Shown piece by piece: positions 49,755 to 60,570 of a DNA stretch of 64,000 nucleotides (within the stretch, counting starts at the first letter, position 1; each line of letters opens with the position of its first letter). The notes beneath the pieces are model-generated. The model ran no database searches. It had not been told where the DNA came from and saw only the letters and a program-made list of their open reading frames with translations. The stretch is from Pseudomonas sp. Bout1 (GTDB lineage: Bacteria; Pseudomonadota; Gammaproteobacteria; Pseudomonadales; Pseudomonadaceae), in NCBI RefSeq assembly GCF_034314165.1, contig NZ_JAVIWK010000001.1:4417001-4481000 (forward strand), given 5' to 3'. The position numbers were made by a program, and so were the translations under genes.

Positions 49755-50083
49755 TTTTGCTTCTAACACTCAGGTCGGCTTTCAGGCCGCCGTGCTCTTG
49801 CTGTTGACCTTGATCTGCAGGCCCCGTCAACCACGATGGCCGCAAGCAGGCACGGTGTAGCGGGTAAATCGGCAAGGATGCCGATTTAGCCGCGCCGGGC
49901 CATGGATGGCCCGTCGCGGCGGCCCGCGGAACCGTGCCGGAGTGCGGGCATGCCGAGCCTAAGCGAGGCACCGAGTGGTGGGGCAAAGACCTTTTGGTTA
50001 CTTTTGGGGCGTTTGCCAAAAGTGACCCGCTGTAAGAGCGGAACCATAAGAAGCCGTTACCGCAGCAACGGATATGTACACCA
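49755..50083 (-). repeat. Structured intergenic element, copy B (inverted)
   Basis: Inverted relative of copy A. On the plus strand the outer stem is CCGCA-agca-GGCACGGT-gta-GCGGG (49840-49864) with CCCGC-gga-ACCGTGCC-ggag-TGCGG (49923-49947). The 9-bp hairpin is TAAATCGGC-aaggat-GCCGATTTA (49865-49888). The inner hairpin GCCGCG-c-CGGGCCA-tgga-TGGCCCG-t-CGCGGC is 49889-49920. The small hairpin CCGCT-gtaag-AGCGG is 50027-50041. All four helices are kept although three of them have changed sequence from copy A. Unpaired segments, such as CCTCGCTTAGGCTCGG on the element strand, are well conserved. Confidence 0.8.
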
Positions 50084-50521
50084 TCAACCCGCCCCCCCAA
50101 TCCAAAATTCCGACCAAAACATTGATCCAGAGCGGCATCCCCACCCACAAACTCAGTTAAAAGATCCGCTTTACCAACTAGCACCACAGGCACAAGTAAC
50201 AGCAACTTCCCGCGCCAAACCCCGAACAGCTGTTTAAAACCCACGCAAACAATATTCATTATCATTTAGAGCATGAAAACTTCTTTACAGCTTAAACAAA
50301 ACATAATTGGTGAAAAGCCCGCTAATGCCCGCCCCACAAGGCCTACAGCCCCAAGAAGGTGCACTATGTCCGTATTCCATCGAATAATTTCGCTATAGGA
50401 ATTTTACTTGCCCGGTGTTTAGCCATAAAATCACCGCGATTGATTGCGCTGCGACATATCGTCACTGCATCGTTACTTTTTCAAGCTCAGAGACCTTTGC
50501 TCTCTGTTAAGGATTTCCAGC

Positions 50522-50935
50522 ATGACCGAAGCGACAGGACTCATGGCCCACAACTGGGGCTTTGCCATTTTCCTTCTCGGTGTTGTCGGCCTCTGCGCCT
50601 TCATGCTCGGCGTCTCCAGCCTCCTCGGGTCAAAAGCCTGGGGCCGCAGCAAAAATGAACCGTTCGAATCCGGCATGCTGCCTACAGGTGGCGCCCGCTT
50701 GCGGCTCTCAGCCAAATTCTATCTGGTCGCGATGCTCTTCGTGATCTTCGACATCGAAGCCCTTTTTCTCTTTGCCTGGTCTGTGTCCGTCCGCGAAAGC
50801 GGCTGGACCGGATTCGTCGAAGCCCTCGTTTTCATAGCAATTCTGTTGGCAGGCCTTGTCTACCTATTTCGAGTGGGCGCCCTTGACTGGGCTCCGGAAG
50901 CTCGTCGCAAGCGGCAAGCGAAGCTGAAACAATGA
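50522..50935 (+). CDS. nuoA: NADH-quinone oxidoreductase subunit A
   Basis: 137 aa from the ATG of [20 protein letters not shown], after AAGGAT. A three-helix membrane subunit of respiratory complex I at the quinone-site junction; [20 protein letters not shown] and [11 protein letters not shown] are the conserved loop and helix. The open frame before it (50444) is not needed. First gene of nuoA-M. Confidence 0.96.
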   Translation: MTEATGLMAHNWGFAIFLLGVVGLCAFMLGVSSLLGSKAWGRSKNEPFESGMLPTGGARLRLSAKFYLVAMLFVIFDIEALFLFAWSVSVRESGWTGFVEALVFIAILLAGLVYLFRVGALDWAPEARRKRQAKLKQ

Positions 50936-50945
50936 GGCTTTGGCG

Positions 50946-51620
50946 ATGCAATACAATCTCACCAGGATCGACCCGGATGCTCCTAACGAGCAATACCCAA
51001 TCGGCGAACGCGAAACCGTTTCCGACCCGTTAGAAGACCAAGTCCACAAAAACATCTACATGGGCAAGCTCGAAGACGTGCTGAACGGCGCGGTCAACTG
51101 GGGGCGTAAAAACTCCCTGTGGCCGTACAACTTCGGCCTGTCCTGCTGCTACGTGGAAATGACCACCGCCTTCACGGCGCCCCACGACATCGCGCGCTTT
51201 GGCGCCGAAGTTATCCGGGCATCGCCGCGTCAGGCGGATTTCATGGTTATCGCCGGAACCTGCTTTATCAAGATGGCGCCGATCATTCAGCGTCTCTACG
51301 AGCAAATGCTCGAACCAAAGTGGGTTATCTCCATGGGTTCGTGCGCCAACTCCGGTGGCATGTACGACATCTACTCCGTGGTTCAGGGGGTGGACAAGTT
51401 CCTGCCCGTGGACGTCTACGTGCCTGGCTGCCCGCCCCGCCCTGAAGCATTTCTGCAAGGCTTGATGCTGTTGCAGGAGTCGATTGGCAAGGAGCGTCGC
51501 CCACTGTCCTGGGTCGTCGGCGATCAAGGCGTGTACCGCGCCGAGATGCCTTCGCAAAAGGAACAGCGCCGCGAACAGCGAATCGCAGTCACCAACCTGC
51601 GCAGCCCCGACGAAGTCTGA
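50946..51620 (+). CDS. nuoB: NADH-quinone oxidoreductase subunit B
   Basis: 224 aa from the ATG of [20 protein letters not shown]. It carries the last [4Fe-4S] cluster, N2, that reduces quinone. Ligands are CC in [13 protein letters not shown] in GTCFIKMAP and C in [13 protein letters not shown]. 10 nt after nuoA. Confidence 0.97.
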   Translation: MQYNLTRIDPDAPNEQYPIGERETVSDPLEDQVHKNIYMGKLEDVLNGAVNWGRKNSLWPYNFGLSCCYVEMTTAFTAPHDIARFGAEVIRASPRQADFMVIAGTCFIKMAPIIQRLYEQMLEPKWVISMGSCANSGGMYDIYSVVQGVDKFLPVDVYVPGCPPRPEAFLQGLMLLQESIGKERRPLSWVVGDQGVYRAEMPSQKEQRREQRIAVTNLRSPDEV

Positions 51621-51692
51621 TCCAGAACCGCTTCTTTTATAGAACGAAAACCTGGCTTCATTCTTTACGTTGACCCAAAGCGATAAAAAACC

Positions 51693-53477
51693 ATGACTAC
51701 AGGCAGTGCTCGACGCATCCCGCCTTATAAGGCAGACGACCAGGATGTGGTCGTCGAACTCAATAACCGTTTTGGCCCTGACGCCTTCACCGCCCAGGCC
51801 ACACGCACCGGCATGCCGGTGCTGTGGGTGGCGCGTGCCAGGCTTGTCGAGGTCCTGAGCTTCCTGCGCAACCTGCCCAAGCCGTACGTCATGCTCTATG
51901 ACCTGCATGGCGTGGACGAGCGCCTGCGCACCAAGCGCCAGGGACTGCCAAGCGGCGCCGATTTCACCGTGTTCTACCACTTGATGTCGCTGGAACGTAA
52001 CAGCGACGTGATGATCAAGGTGGCCCTCTCCGAGAGCGACCTGAGCGTTCCGACCGTGACCGGTATCTGGCCTAACGCCAACTGGTACGAGCGTGAAGTG
52101 TGGGACATGTTCGGCATCGACTTCCCGGGCCACCCGCACCTGACGCGCATCATGATGCCGCCGACCTGGGAAGGTCACCCGCTGCGCAAGGACTTCCCTG
52201 CCCGCGCCACCGAATTCGACCCCTTCAGCCTGACCCTCGCCAAGCAACAGCTTGAAGAAGAGGCTGCGCGCTTCCGTCCGGAAGACTGGGGCATGAAGCG
52301 TTCCGGCACCAACGAGGACTACATGTTCCTCAACCTGGGCCCGAACCACCCTTCGGCTCACGGTGCCTTCCGCATCATCCTGCAACTGGACGGCGAAGAA
52401 ATCGTCGACTGCGTGCCCGACGTCGGCTACCACCACCGTGGTGCCGAGAAGATGGCCGAGCGTCAGTCGTGGCACAGTTTCATCCCGTACACCGACCGTA
52501 TCGACTACCTCGGCGGCGTGATGAACAACCTGCCGTACGTGCTCTCGGTCGAGAAGCTGGCCGGCATCAAGGTACCGGACAAGGTCGACACCATCCGCAT
52601 CATGATGGCCGAGTTCTTCCGGATCACCAGCCACCTGCTGTTCCTGGGTACTTACATCCAGGACGTCGGCGCCATGACCCCGGTATTCTTCACGTTCACC
52701 GACCGTCAGCGCGCCTACAAGGTCATCGAGGCCATCACCGGTTTCCGCCTGCACCCGGCCTGGTACCGCATCGGCGGTGTTGCCCATGACCTGCCGCGTG
52801 GCTGGGAACGTCTGGTCAAGGAATTCATCGACTGGATGCCCAAGCGTCTGGACGAGTACCAGAAAGCCGCCCTGGACAACAGCATCCTCAAGGGTCGGAC
52901 CATCGGCGTCGCTGCCTACAACACCAAAGAGGCCCTGGAATGGGGCGTCACCGGTGCCGGCCTGCGTTCAACCGGTTGCGATTTCGACCTGCGTAAAGCG
53001 CGCCCGTACTCCGGCTACCAGAACTTCGAGTTCGAAGTGCCGCTGGCGGCCAACGGCGATGCCTACGACCGCTGCATCGTGCGCGTCGAAGAAATGCGCC
53101 AGAGCCTGAAGATCATCGAACAGTGCATGCGCAACATGCCGGAAGGCCCGTACAAGGCGGATCACCCGCTGACCACGCCGCCGCCCAAAGAGCGCACGCT
53201 GCAACACATCGAAACCCTGATCACGCACTTCCTGCAAGTTTCGTGGGGCCCGGTAATGCCGGCCAACGAGTCCTTCCAGATGATCGAAGCGACAAAGGGT
53301 ATCAACAGTTATTACCTGACGAGCGATGGCGGCACCATGAGCTACCGCACCCGGATTCGTACTCCAAGCTTCCCGCACCTGCAGCAGATCCCTTCGGTGA
53401 TCAAGGGTGAAATGGTCGCGGACTTGATTGCGTACCTGGGTAGTATCGATTTCGTTATGGCCGACGTGGACCGCTAA
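51693..53477 (+). CDS. nuoC: NADH-quinone oxidoreductase fused subunits C/D
   Basis: A 594-aa fusion as in E. coli and other gamma-proteobacteria. Residues 1-185 are NuoC ([19 protein letters not shown]). Residues about 205-594 are NuoD ([33 protein letters not shown]), which forms most of the quinone pocket and ends [12 protein letters not shown] 72-nt gap separates it from nuoB. Confidence 0.98.
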   Translation: MTTGSARRIPPYKADDQDVVVELNNRFGPDAFTAQATRTGMPVLWVARARLVEVLSFLRNLPKPYVMLYDLHGVDERLRTKRQGLPSGADFTVFYHLMSLERNSDVMIKVALSESDLSVPTVTGIWPNANWYEREVWDMFGIDFPGHPHLTRIMMPPTWEGHPLRKDFPARATEFDPFSLTLAKQQLEEEAARFRPEDWGMKRSGTNEDYMFLNLGPNHPSAHGAFRIILQLDGEEIVDCVPDVGYHHRGAEKMAERQSWHSFIPYTDRIDYLGGVMNNLPYVLSVEKLAGIKVPDKVDTIRIMMAEFFRITSHLLFLGTYIQDVGAMTPVFFTFTDRQRAYKVIEAITGFRLHPAWYRIGGVAHDLPRGWERLVKEFIDWMPKRLDEYQKAALDNSILKGRTIGVAAYNTKEALEWGVTGAGLRSTGCDFDLRKARPYSGYQNFEFEVPLAANGDAYDRCIVRVEEMRQSLKIIEQCMRNMPEGPYKADHPLTTPPPKERTLQHIETLITHFLQVSWGPVMPANESFQMIEATKGINSYYLTSDGGTMSYRTRIRTPSFPHLQQIPSVIKGEMVADLIAYLGSIDFVMADVDR

Positions 53478-53479
53478 GC

Positions 53480-53977
53480 ATGAACAGCACGCTTATCCAG
53501 ACAGACCGTTTCACCTTGAGTGAAACCGAGCGCTCGGCCATCGAGCACGAGCTGCATCACTACGAAGACCCGCGCGCGGCGTCGATCGAAGCCTTGAAGA
53601 TCGTCCAGAACGAACGTGGCTGGGTGCCCGACGGCGCGCTCTACGCCATCGGCGAAATCCTCGGCATCCCGGCCAGCGACGTTGAAGGCGTGGCGACGTT
53701 CTACAGCCAGATCTTCCGTCAGCCGGTCGGCCGCCACATCATTCGCGTGTGCGACAGCATGGTCTGCTACATCGGTGGCCACGAGTCCGTGGTCAGCGAA
53801 ATCCAGAGCAAGCTGGGCATCGGCCTGGGCCAAACCACCGCAGACGGGCGCTTCACGCTGCTGCCGGTGTGCTGCCTGGGCAACTGTGACAAGGCGCCGG
53901 CGTTGATGATCGACGACGACACATTCGGCGACGTACAGCCTGCTGGCGTCACCCAATTGCTCGAGGGCTACCCATGA
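53480..53977 (+). CDS. nuoE: NADH-quinone oxidoreductase subunit E
   Basis: A 165-aa [2Fe-2S] (N1a) subunit of the NADH module. Cluster ligands are in [10 protein letters not shown] and [12 protein letters not shown]. It lies 2 nt after nuoCD and overlaps nuoF by 4 nt. Confidence 0.97.
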   Translation: MNSTLIQTDRFTLSETERSAIEHELHHYEDPRAASIEALKIVQNERGWVPDGALYAIGEILGIPASDVEGVATFYSQIFRQPVGRHIIRVCDSMVCYIGGHESVVSEIQSKLGIGLGQTTADGRFTLLPVCCLGNCDKAPALMIDDDTFGDVQPAGVTQLLEGYP

Positions 53978-55332
53978 CCCTGACTTCCTTCGGCCCGGCC
54001 AACCTGATCAAGCGTTCGCCCGAGACCCACCCACTGACCTGGCGCCTGCGTGACGACGGCGAAGCCGTTTGGCTCGACGAATACCAGGCCAAGAACGGTT
54101 ACGCAGCCGCGCGCAAAGCCTTTGCCGACATGGCCCAGGACGACATCGTCCAGACCGTGAAAGACGCAGGCCTTAAAGGTCGCGGCGGCGCAGGCTTCCC
54201 CACGGGCGTCAAGTGGGGCCTGATGCCCAAAGACGAATCCATCAACATCCGCTACCTGCTGTGCAACGCGGATGAAATGGAGCCCAACACCTGGAAAGAC
54301 CGCATGCTGATGGAGCAACTGCCCCATCTGCTGATCGAAGGCATGCTGATCAGCGCCCGCGCGCTGAAAACCTACCGTGGCTACATCTTCCTGCGTGGCG
54401 AGTACACCACCGCCGCCAAGCACCTGAACCGTGCCGTGGAAGAAGCCAAGGCAGCCGGGCTTTTGGGCAAGAACATCCTCGGTTCGGGTTTTGACTTCGA
54501 GCTGTTCGTGCACACCGGCGCCGGGCGTTACATCTGCGGTGAAGAAACCGCACTGATCAACTCCCTCGAAGGCCGCCGCGCCAACCCGCGTTCCAAACCG
54601 CCCTTCCCTGCCGCCGTTGGCGTGTGGGGCAAGCCGACGTGCGTGAACAACGTTGAAACCCTGTGCAACGTGCCGGCAATCATCGGCGACGGCGTGGAGT
54701 GGTACAAATCGTTGGCCCGCGAAGGCAGCGAAGACATGGGCACCAAGCTCATGGGCTTCTCCGGCAAGGTCAAGAACCCGGGCCTGTGGGAACTGCCTTT
54801 CGGCGTGACCGCACGCGAGCTGTTCGAGGACTACGCCGGCGGCATGCGCGACGGCTACACCCTCAAGGCCTGGCAGCCGGGCGGCGCCGGTACCGGCTTC
54901 CTGTTGCCAGAACACCTGGACGCACAAATGTACGCCGGCGGCATCGGCAAGGTGGGCACCCGTATGGGCACCGGCCTGGCCATGGCCGTGGACAACACCG
55001 TGAACATGGTGTCGTTGCTGCGCAACATGGAGCAGTTCTTCTCCCGCGAATCCTGTGGTTTCTGCACGCCGTGCCGCGATGGTTTGCCATGGAGCGTCAA
55101 GCTCCTGATGGCCATCGAGAACGGCGAAGGCCAGCCCGGCGATATCGAGACCCTGCTGGGTCTGGTCGGTTTCCTCGGCCCAGGCAAGACCTTCTGTGCT
55201 CACGCACCGGGCGCCGTGGAGCCATTGGGCAGCGCGATCAAATACTTCCGCTCTGAATTCGAGGCTGGCATCGCACCTGCGCGCGCCGGTGACCTGAATC
55301 AGGTGGTAACACCGACCATGGTCGGTGCGTAA
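53974..55332 (+). CDS. nuoF: NADH-quinone oxidoreductase subunit F
   Basis: A 452-aa subunit that binds NADH and FMN ([36 protein letters not shown]) and the N3 [4Fe-4S] cluster ([15 protein letters not shown] plus a distal Cys in KTFCAHAPG). A 135-nt gap with a hairpin follows, unlike the tight spacing elsewhere. Confidence 0.98.
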   Translation: MTLTSFGPANLIKRSPETHPLTWRLRDDGEAVWLDEYQAKNGYAAARKAFADMAQDDIVQTVKDAGLKGRGGAGFPTGVKWGLMPKDESINIRYLLCNADEMEPNTWKDRMLMEQLPHLLIEGMLISARALKTYRGYIFLRGEYTTAAKHLNRAVEEAKAAGLLGKNILGSGFDFELFVHTGAGRYICGEETALINSLEGRRANPRSKPPFPAAVGVWGKPTCVNNVETLCNVPAIIGDGVEWYKSLAREGSEDMGTKLMGFSGKVKNPGLWELPFGVTARELFEDYAGGMRDGYTLKAWQPGGAGTGFLLPEHLDAQMYAGGIGKVGTRMGTGLAMAVDNTVNMVSLLRNMEQFFSRESCGFCTPCRDGLPWSVKLLMAIENGEGQPGDIETLLGLVGFLGPGKTFCAHAPGAVEPLGSAIKYFRSEFEAGIAPARAGDLNQVVTPTMVGA

Positions 55333-55343
55333 CGCTTAAAAAG

Positions 55344-55370
55344 GCGAAGGGTCCGTGCCCTTCGCTTTCT
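55344..55370 (+). terminator. Terminator-like hairpin between nuoF and nuoG
   Basis: GCGAAGGG-tccgtg-CCCTTCGC is a perfect 8-bp stem followed by TTTCT. It is inside the nuo operon, so it may be a partial terminator, an RNA-processing site or a 3' stabiliser that sets different levels for nuoA-F and nuoG-M. Confidence 0.55.
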
Positions 55371-55467
55371 CATGTGCTGACGCCTTGATGGCTGTGTTGA
55401 TGCACATGAATAACAAGATTCCATTAGCCACGCCCGCTGACACCGGGCCAACGAAGAACTTTGAACC

Positions 55468-58182
55468 ATGGCCACTATCCACGTAGACGGCAAAGAGCTC
55501 GAAGTCGATGGGGCAGACAACCTGTTACAGGCGTGTCTGTCGCTAGGCCTCGACATTCCATATTTCTGCTGGCACCCCGCCCTTGGCAGCGTTGGCGCTT
55601 GCCGCCAGTGCGCGGTCAAGCAGTACACCGACGAGAACGACACCCGTGGTCGTATCGTGATGTCCTGCATGACCCCTGCCACCGACGGCAGCTGGATTTC
55701 CATCGAAGACGAAGAAGCGAAAGTGTTTCGCGCCAGCGTCGTCGAATGGCTGATGACCAACCACCCGCACGACTGCCCAGTGTGTGAGGAAGGCGGCCAT
55801 TGCCACCTGCAAGACATGACCGTGATGACCGGCCACAACGAGCGCCGGTATCGCTTCACCAAGCGTACTCACCAGAACCAGCAACTGGGCCCGTTCATTT
55901 CCCACGAGATGAACCGCTGCATCGCTTGCTACCGCTGCGTGCGCTTCTATAAGGACTACGCCGGCGGCACCGACCTCGGTGTATTCGGCGCCCACGACAA
56001 CGTGTACTTCGGTCGCGTTGAAGACGGCACCCTCGAAAGCGAGTTCTCCGGCAACCTCACCGAGGTCTGCCCGACCGGTGTGTTCACCGACAAGACTCAC
56101 TCCGAGCGCTACAACCGTAAGTGGGACATGCAGTTCTCGCCGAGCATCTGCCATGGCTGCTCCAGCGGTTGCAACATCTCCCCGGGCGAGCGCTACGGCG
56201 AACTGCGTCGGATCGAAAACCGCTTCAACGGTTCGGTCAACCAGTACTTCCTGTGCGACCGTGGCCGTTTCGGCTATGGCTACGTCAACCGCGAAGACCG
56301 CCCGCGTCAGCCACTGCTGGCCGATGGTGCCAAGTTGAGCCTGGACGCGGCGCTGGATAAAGCCGCTGACTTGCTGCGCGGTCGCAACATCGTCGGTATC
56401 GGTTCGCCCCGCGCCAGCCTTGAAAGCAACTATGCGTTGCGCGAGCTGGTAGGTGCCGAGCACTTCTACTCGGGTATCGAAGCCGGTGAACTGGAGCGCA
56501 TCCGCCTGGTGCTGCAAGTTTTGAACGACAGCCCGCTGCCGGTTCCGAACATGCGCGACATCGAAGACCACGACGCGATCTTCGTCCTCGGTGAAGACCT
56601 GACCCAAACCGCCGCCCGTGTTGCCCTGTCCCTGCGCCAGTCGGTGAAAGGCAAGGCTGAAGACATGGCCGACGCCATGCGCGTGCAGCCATGGCTCGAC
56701 GCTGCGGTGAAGAACATCGGCCAGCACGCGCTGAACCCGCTGTTTATCGCCAGCCTGACCGCCACCAAGCTCGACGACATCGCTGAAGAATGCGTACACG
56801 CCGCGCCCGACGACCTGGCTCGCATCGGTTTCGCCGTGGCCCACGCCATCGACGCCAGCGCACCGGCCGTTGAAGGCCTAGACGCTGAAGCCGTTGAATT
56901 GGCCAAGCGCATCGCCGACGCCCTGCTGGCCGCCAAGCGTCCATTGATCATTGCCGGTACCTCGCTGGGTTCCAAGGCGCTGATCGAAGCTGCTGCCAAC
57001 ATTGCCAAAGCCTTGAAGCTGCGCGAAAAGAACGGCTCCATCAGCCTGATCGTGCCGGAAGCCAACAGCCTCGGCCTGGCCATGCTCGGTGGCGAGTCCC
57101 TGGACGCTGCGTTGCAAGCCGTGACCGACGGCAATGCCGATGCGATCGTGGTACTGGAAAACGACCTGTACACCCGCACTGATTCGGCCAAGGTCGACGC
57201 AGCGCTGAACGCGGCCAAAGTGGTGATCGTTGCCGACCACCAGAAAACCGCCACCAGCGACCGCGCCCACCTGGTACTGCCGGCCGCCAGCTTTGCTGAA
57301 GGCGACGGCACCCTGGTCAGCCAGGAAGGCCGCGCCCAGCGCTTCTTCCAGGTGTTCGATCCGAAGTACATGGACGCCAGCATCCTGGTTCACGAAGGCT
57401 GGCGCTGGCTGCATGCCCTGCGCGCTACCCTGCTGAACCAGCCGATCGACTGGACCCAGCTCGACCACGTGACCGCGGCCGCCGCAGCAGCCGCACCGCA
57501 ACTGGCACGCATCGTCGATGCGGCGCCGTCTGCCTCGTTCCGCATCAAGGGCATGAAACTCGCCCGTGAACCGCTGCGTTACTCCGGCCGTACCGCCATG
57601 CGGGCTGACATCAGCGTGCATGAGCCACGTACCCCGCAAGACAACGACACCGCGTTTGCCTTCTCCATGGAAGGTTACTCGGGTTCGGTCGAGCCTCGTC
57701 AGCAGGTGCCGTTTGCCTGGTCGCCGGGCTGGAACTCGCCGCAAGCCTGGAACAAGTTCCAGGACGAAGTCGGTGGTCACATTCGTGCTGGCGACCCGGG
57801 CACCCGCCTGATCGAAAGCACCGGTGACTCGCTGAACTGGTTCGCCAGCGTTCCGCGTCCGTTCAACCCGGCCCAGGGTACCTGGCAGGTTGTGCCGTTC
57901 TTCCACCTGTTCGGCAGCGAAGAAACCTCTTCCAAAGCCGCCCCGGTACAAGAGCGCATTCCAGCCGCCTACGTATCCGTAGCCAAGTCCGAAGCCGACC
58001 GCCTGGGCGTCAACGACGGTGCCCTGCTCAGCTTGAACGTAGCCGGCAAGACCCTGCGTCTGCCACTGCGTATCGACGAAGAGTTGGGTGCTGGCCTGGT
58101 TGCATTGCCAAAAGGCCTCGCCGGGATTCCTCCCGCGATCTTCGGCCTTACCGTTGACGGTCTGCAGGAGGCAGCTCAATGA
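55468..58182 (+). CDS. nuoG: NADH-quinone oxidoreductase subunit G
   Basis: A 904-aa large Fe-S subunit. The N-terminal [2Fe-2S] domain ([20 protein letters not shown]) is followed by the His/Cys and 4Fe-4S ligands ([36 protein letters not shown]) and a molybdopterin-oxidoreductase-like domain with no cofactor ([13 protein letters not shown] holds the extra N7-type cluster). Overlaps nuoH by 4 nt. Confidence 0.98.
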   Translation: MATIHVDGKELEVDGADNLLQACLSLGLDIPYFCWHPALGSVGACRQCAVKQYTDENDTRGRIVMSCMTPATDGSWISIEDEEAKVFRASVVEWLMTNHPHDCPVCEEGGHCHLQDMTVMTGHNERRYRFTKRTHQNQQLGPFISHEMNRCIACYRCVRFYKDYAGGTDLGVFGAHDNVYFGRVEDGTLESEFSGNLTEVCPTGVFTDKTHSERYNRKWDMQFSPSICHGCSSGCNISPGERYGELRRIENRFNGSVNQYFLCDRGRFGYGYVNREDRPRQPLLADGAKLSLDAALDKAADLLRGRNIVGIGSPRASLESNYALRELVGAEHFYSGIEAGELERIRLVLQVLNDSPLPVPNMRDIEDHDAIFVLGEDLTQTAARVALSLRQSVKGKAEDMADAMRVQPWLDAAVKNIGQHALNPLFIASLTATKLDDIAEECVHAAPDDLARIGFAVAHAIDASAPAVEGLDAEAVELAKRIADALLAAKRPLIIAGTSLGSKALIEAAANIAKALKLREKNGSISLIVPEANSLGLAMLGGESLDAALQAVTDGNADAIVVLENDLYTRTDSAKVDAALNAAKVVIVADHQKTATSDRAHLVLPAASFAEGDGTLVSQEGRAQRFFQVFDPKYMDASILVHEGWRWLHALRATLLNQPIDWTQLDHVTAAAAAAAPQLARIVDAAPSASFRIKGMKLAREPLRYSGRTAMRADISVHEPRTPQDNDTAFAFSMEGYSGSVEPRQQVPFAWSPGWNSPQAWNKFQDEVGGHIRAGDPGTRLIESTGDSLNWFASVPRPFNPAQGTWQVVPFFHLFGSEETSSKAAPVQERIPAAYVSVAKSEADRLGVNDGALLSLNVAGKTLRLPLRIDEELGAGLVALPKGLAGIPPAIFGLTVDGLQEAAQ

Positions 58183-59186
58183 CTTGGTTCACCCCTGAAG
58201 TGATCGACGTGATCATCGCGGTGGTCAAGGCCATCGTGATCCTGTTGGCCGTGGTCGTGGCGGGCGCCTTGCTCAGCTTCGTCGAACGTCGCCTGCTGGG
58301 CTGGTGGCAGGACCGTTACGGTCCGAACCGCGTTGGCCCGTTTGGTATGTTCCAGATCGCCGCCGACATGCTGAAAATGTTCTTCAAGGAAGACTGGACC
58401 CCGCCGTTTGCCGACAAGGTGATCTTCACCCTGGCACCGGTCGTGGCCATGAGCGCCTTGTTGATTGCCTTCGCAGTCATCCCGATCACCCCGACCTGGG
58501 GCGTGGCGGACCTGAACATCGGCTTGCTGTTCTTCTTCGCCATGGCCGGTTTGTCGGTCTACGCGGTGCTGTTCGCCGGTTGGGCCAGTAACAACAAGTT
58601 CGCCCTGCTGGGCAGCTTGCGGGCTTCGGCCCAGACCGTGTCCTACGAAGTGTTCATGGGCCTCGCGCTGATGGGCATCGTGGTGCAGGTGGGCTCGTTC
58701 AACATGCGCGACATCGTCGAGTACCAGGCGCAGAACCTGTGGTTCATCATTCCGCAGTTCTTCGGCTTCTGTACCTTCTTCATTGCTGGCGTGGCCGTGA
58801 CTCACCGTCACCCGTTCGACCAACCGGAAGCGGAACAGGAACTGGCCGACGGTTACCACATTGAATATGCCGGCATGAAATGGGGCATGTTCTTCGTAGG
58901 TGAGTACATCGGCATCATCTTGATCTCGGCCCTGTTGGTCACGCTGTTCTTCGGCGGCTGGCACGGTCCGTTCGGCATCCTGCCGCAGCTGGCGTTCTTC
59001 TGGTTCTTCCTGAAGACCGCGTTCTTCATCATGCTGTTCATCCTGCTGCGCGCTTCCATCCCGCGTCCACGGTATGACCAGGTGATGGATTTCAGCTGGC
59101 GATTCTGCCTGCCGCTGACCCTGATCAATTTGCTGGTGACTGCTGCCGTTGTGTTGTTGAACACGCCAGCGGGCGCGGTTCAGTGA
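58179..59186 (+). CDS. nuoH: NADH-quinone oxidoreductase subunit H
   Basis: A 335-aa, eight-helix membrane subunit that couples the quinone site to the proton pumps. Conserved loops [20 protein letters not shown] and [20 protein letters not shown] are present, the latter with the Glu/Asp funnel. Starts on an ATGA overlap with nuoG. Confidence 0.98.
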   Translation: MTWFTPEVIDVIIAVVKAIVILLAVVVAGALLSFVERRLLGWWQDRYGPNRVGPFGMFQIAADMLKMFFKEDWTPPFADKVIFTLAPVVAMSALLIAFAVIPITPTWGVADLNIGLLFFFAMAGLSVYAVLFAGWASNNKFALLGSLRASAQTVSYEVFMGLALMGIVVQVGSFNMRDIVEYQAQNLWFIIPQFFGFCTFFIAGVAVTHRHPFDQPEAEQELADGYHIEYAGMKWGMFFVGEYIGIILISALLVTLFFGGWHGPFGILPQLAFFWFFLKTAFFIMLFILLRASIPRPRYDQVMDFSWRFCLPLTLINLLVTAAVVLLNTPAGAVQ

Positions 59187-59197
59187 GGATTTGACCC

Positions 59198-59746
59198 ATG
59201 TTCAAATATATTGGCGACATCGTTAAGGGTACCGGTACCCAGTTGCGAAGCCTGGTGATGGTGTTCGGTCACGGCTTTCGCAAACGCGACACCCTGCAAT
59301 ACCCGGAAGAAGCGGTGTACCTGCCGCCGCGTTATCGCGGCCGCATCGTCCTGACCCGCGACCCCGACGGCGAAGAGCGCTGCGTGGCCTGCAACCTGTG
59401 CGCCGTGGCGTGCCCGGTGGGTTGCATCTCGCTGCAGAAAGCTGAAACCGAAGACGGTCGCTGGTACCCGGACTTCTTTCGCATTAACTTCTCGCGCTGC
59501 ATTTTCTGCGGCCTCTGCGAGGAAGCTTGCCCGACCACCGCGATCCAGCTGACACCGGATTTCGAGATGGCCGAGTTCAAACGTCAGGACCTGGTGTACG
59601 AGAAAGAAGATCTGCTGATCTCTGGTCCCGGTAAAAACCCTGATTACAACTTCTATCGTGTTGCAGGTATGGCCGTTGCCGGTAAGCCCAAAGGCGCCGC
59701 ACAAAACGAAGCCGAGCCGATCAACGTGAAGAGCTTGCTGCCTTAA
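59198..59746 (+). CDS. nuoI: NADH-quinone oxidoreductase subunit I
   Basis: A 182-aa subunit with two [4Fe-4S] clusters (N6a, N6b): [17 protein letters not shown] and [17 protein letters not shown]. It passes electrons toward NuoB. The start [19 protein letters not shown] is usual for Pseudomonas. Confidence 0.98.
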   Translation: MFKYIGDIVKGTGTQLRSLVMVFGHGFRKRDTLQYPEEAVYLPPRYRGRIVLTRDPDGEERCVACNLCAVACPVGCISLQKAETEDGRWYPDFFRINFSRCIFCGLCEEACPTTAIQLTPDFEMAEFKRQDLVYEKEDLLISGPGKNPDYNFYRVAGMAVAGKPKGAAQNEAEPINVKSLLP

Positions 59747-59755
59747 GGAAGAAAG

Positions 59756-60259
59756 ATGGAATTCGCTTTCTATTTCGCATCGGGTATTGCAGTGGTGTCC
59801 ACGCTTCGCGTGATCACCAACACTAACCCCGTGCACGCCCTGCTCTACCTGATCATTTCGCTGATCGCCGTGGCCATGACCTTCTTCAGCCTCGGCGCAC
59901 CGTTCGCCGGTGTGCTGGAAGTGATCGCCTACGCCGGCGCCATCATGGTGCTGTTCGTGTTTGTGGTGATGATGCTCAACCTGGGGCCGGCTTCGGTCGC
60001 CCAGGAGCGCGTCTGGCTCAAGCCCGGCATCTGGCTGGGCCCGGTGATCCTGGCAGCCCTGCTGCTGGGTGAACTGCTGTATGTGCTGTTCGCTCACCAG
60101 AGCGGCCAGGCCATCGGCCACACCACCGTAGACGCGAAAGCCGTGGGCATCAGCCTGTTCGGCCCGTACCTGCTGGTGGTCGAACTGGCTTCGATGCTGC
60201 TGCTCGCTGCAGCCATCACCGCCTTCCACTTGGGCCGCAACGAAGCCAAGGAGCAATGA
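59756..60259 (+). CDS. nuoJ: NADH-quinone oxidoreductase subunit J
   Basis: A 167-aa, five-helix membrane subunit. Helix 3 has the pi-bulge region [20 protein letters not shown] that is thought to gate proton transfer. GGAAGAAAG precedes the ATG. Confidence 0.97.
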   Translation: MEFAFYFASGIAVVSTLRVITNTNPVHALLYLIISLIAVAMTFFSLGAPFAGVLEVIAYAGAIMVLFVFVVMMLNLGPASVAQERVWLKPGIWLGPVILAALLLGELLYVLFAHQSGQAIGHTTVDAKAVGISLFGPYLLVVELASMLLLAAAITAFHLGRNEAKEQ

Positions 60260-60261
60260 CG

Positions 60262-60570
60262 ATGCCTGCTATCCCTTTGGAGCATGGTCTGGCGGTCGCC
60301 GGCATCCTGTTCTGCCTTGGCCTGGTCGGCCTGATGGTTCGCCGCAACATTCTGTTCGTGTTGATGAGCCTGGAAATCATGATGAACGCCGCGGCACTCG
60401 CGTTCATCGTGGCCGGTAGCCGTTGGGGCCAGCCGGATGGACAAGTGATGTTCATCCTGGTGATCAGCCTGGCAGCCGCCGAGGCCAGTATTGGCCTGGC
60501 GATCCTGCTGCAACTGTATCGTCGCTTCCACACGCTTGATATCGACGCTGCCAGTGAGATGCGCGGATGA
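60262..60570 (+). CDS. nuoK: NADH-quinone oxidoreductase subunit K
   Basis: 102 aa from the ATG of [20 protein letters not shown], which follows AAGGAG; an ATG two codons earlier is also in frame. A three-helix MrpC-like subunit with conserved Glu residues in [13 protein letters not shown] and [11 protein letters not shown], needed for proton pumping. Overlaps nuoL by 4 nt. Confidence 0.97.
   Translation: MPAIPLEHGLAVAGILFCLGLVGLMVRRNILFVLMSLEIMMNAAALAFIVAGSRWGQPDGQVMFILVISLAAAEASIGLAILLQLYRRFHTLDIDAASEMRG

Noticed and set aside
51030..52787. 585-aa open frame on the minus strand
   Set aside because: Antisense of nuoB and nuoCD with no ribosome binding site or recognisable fold.
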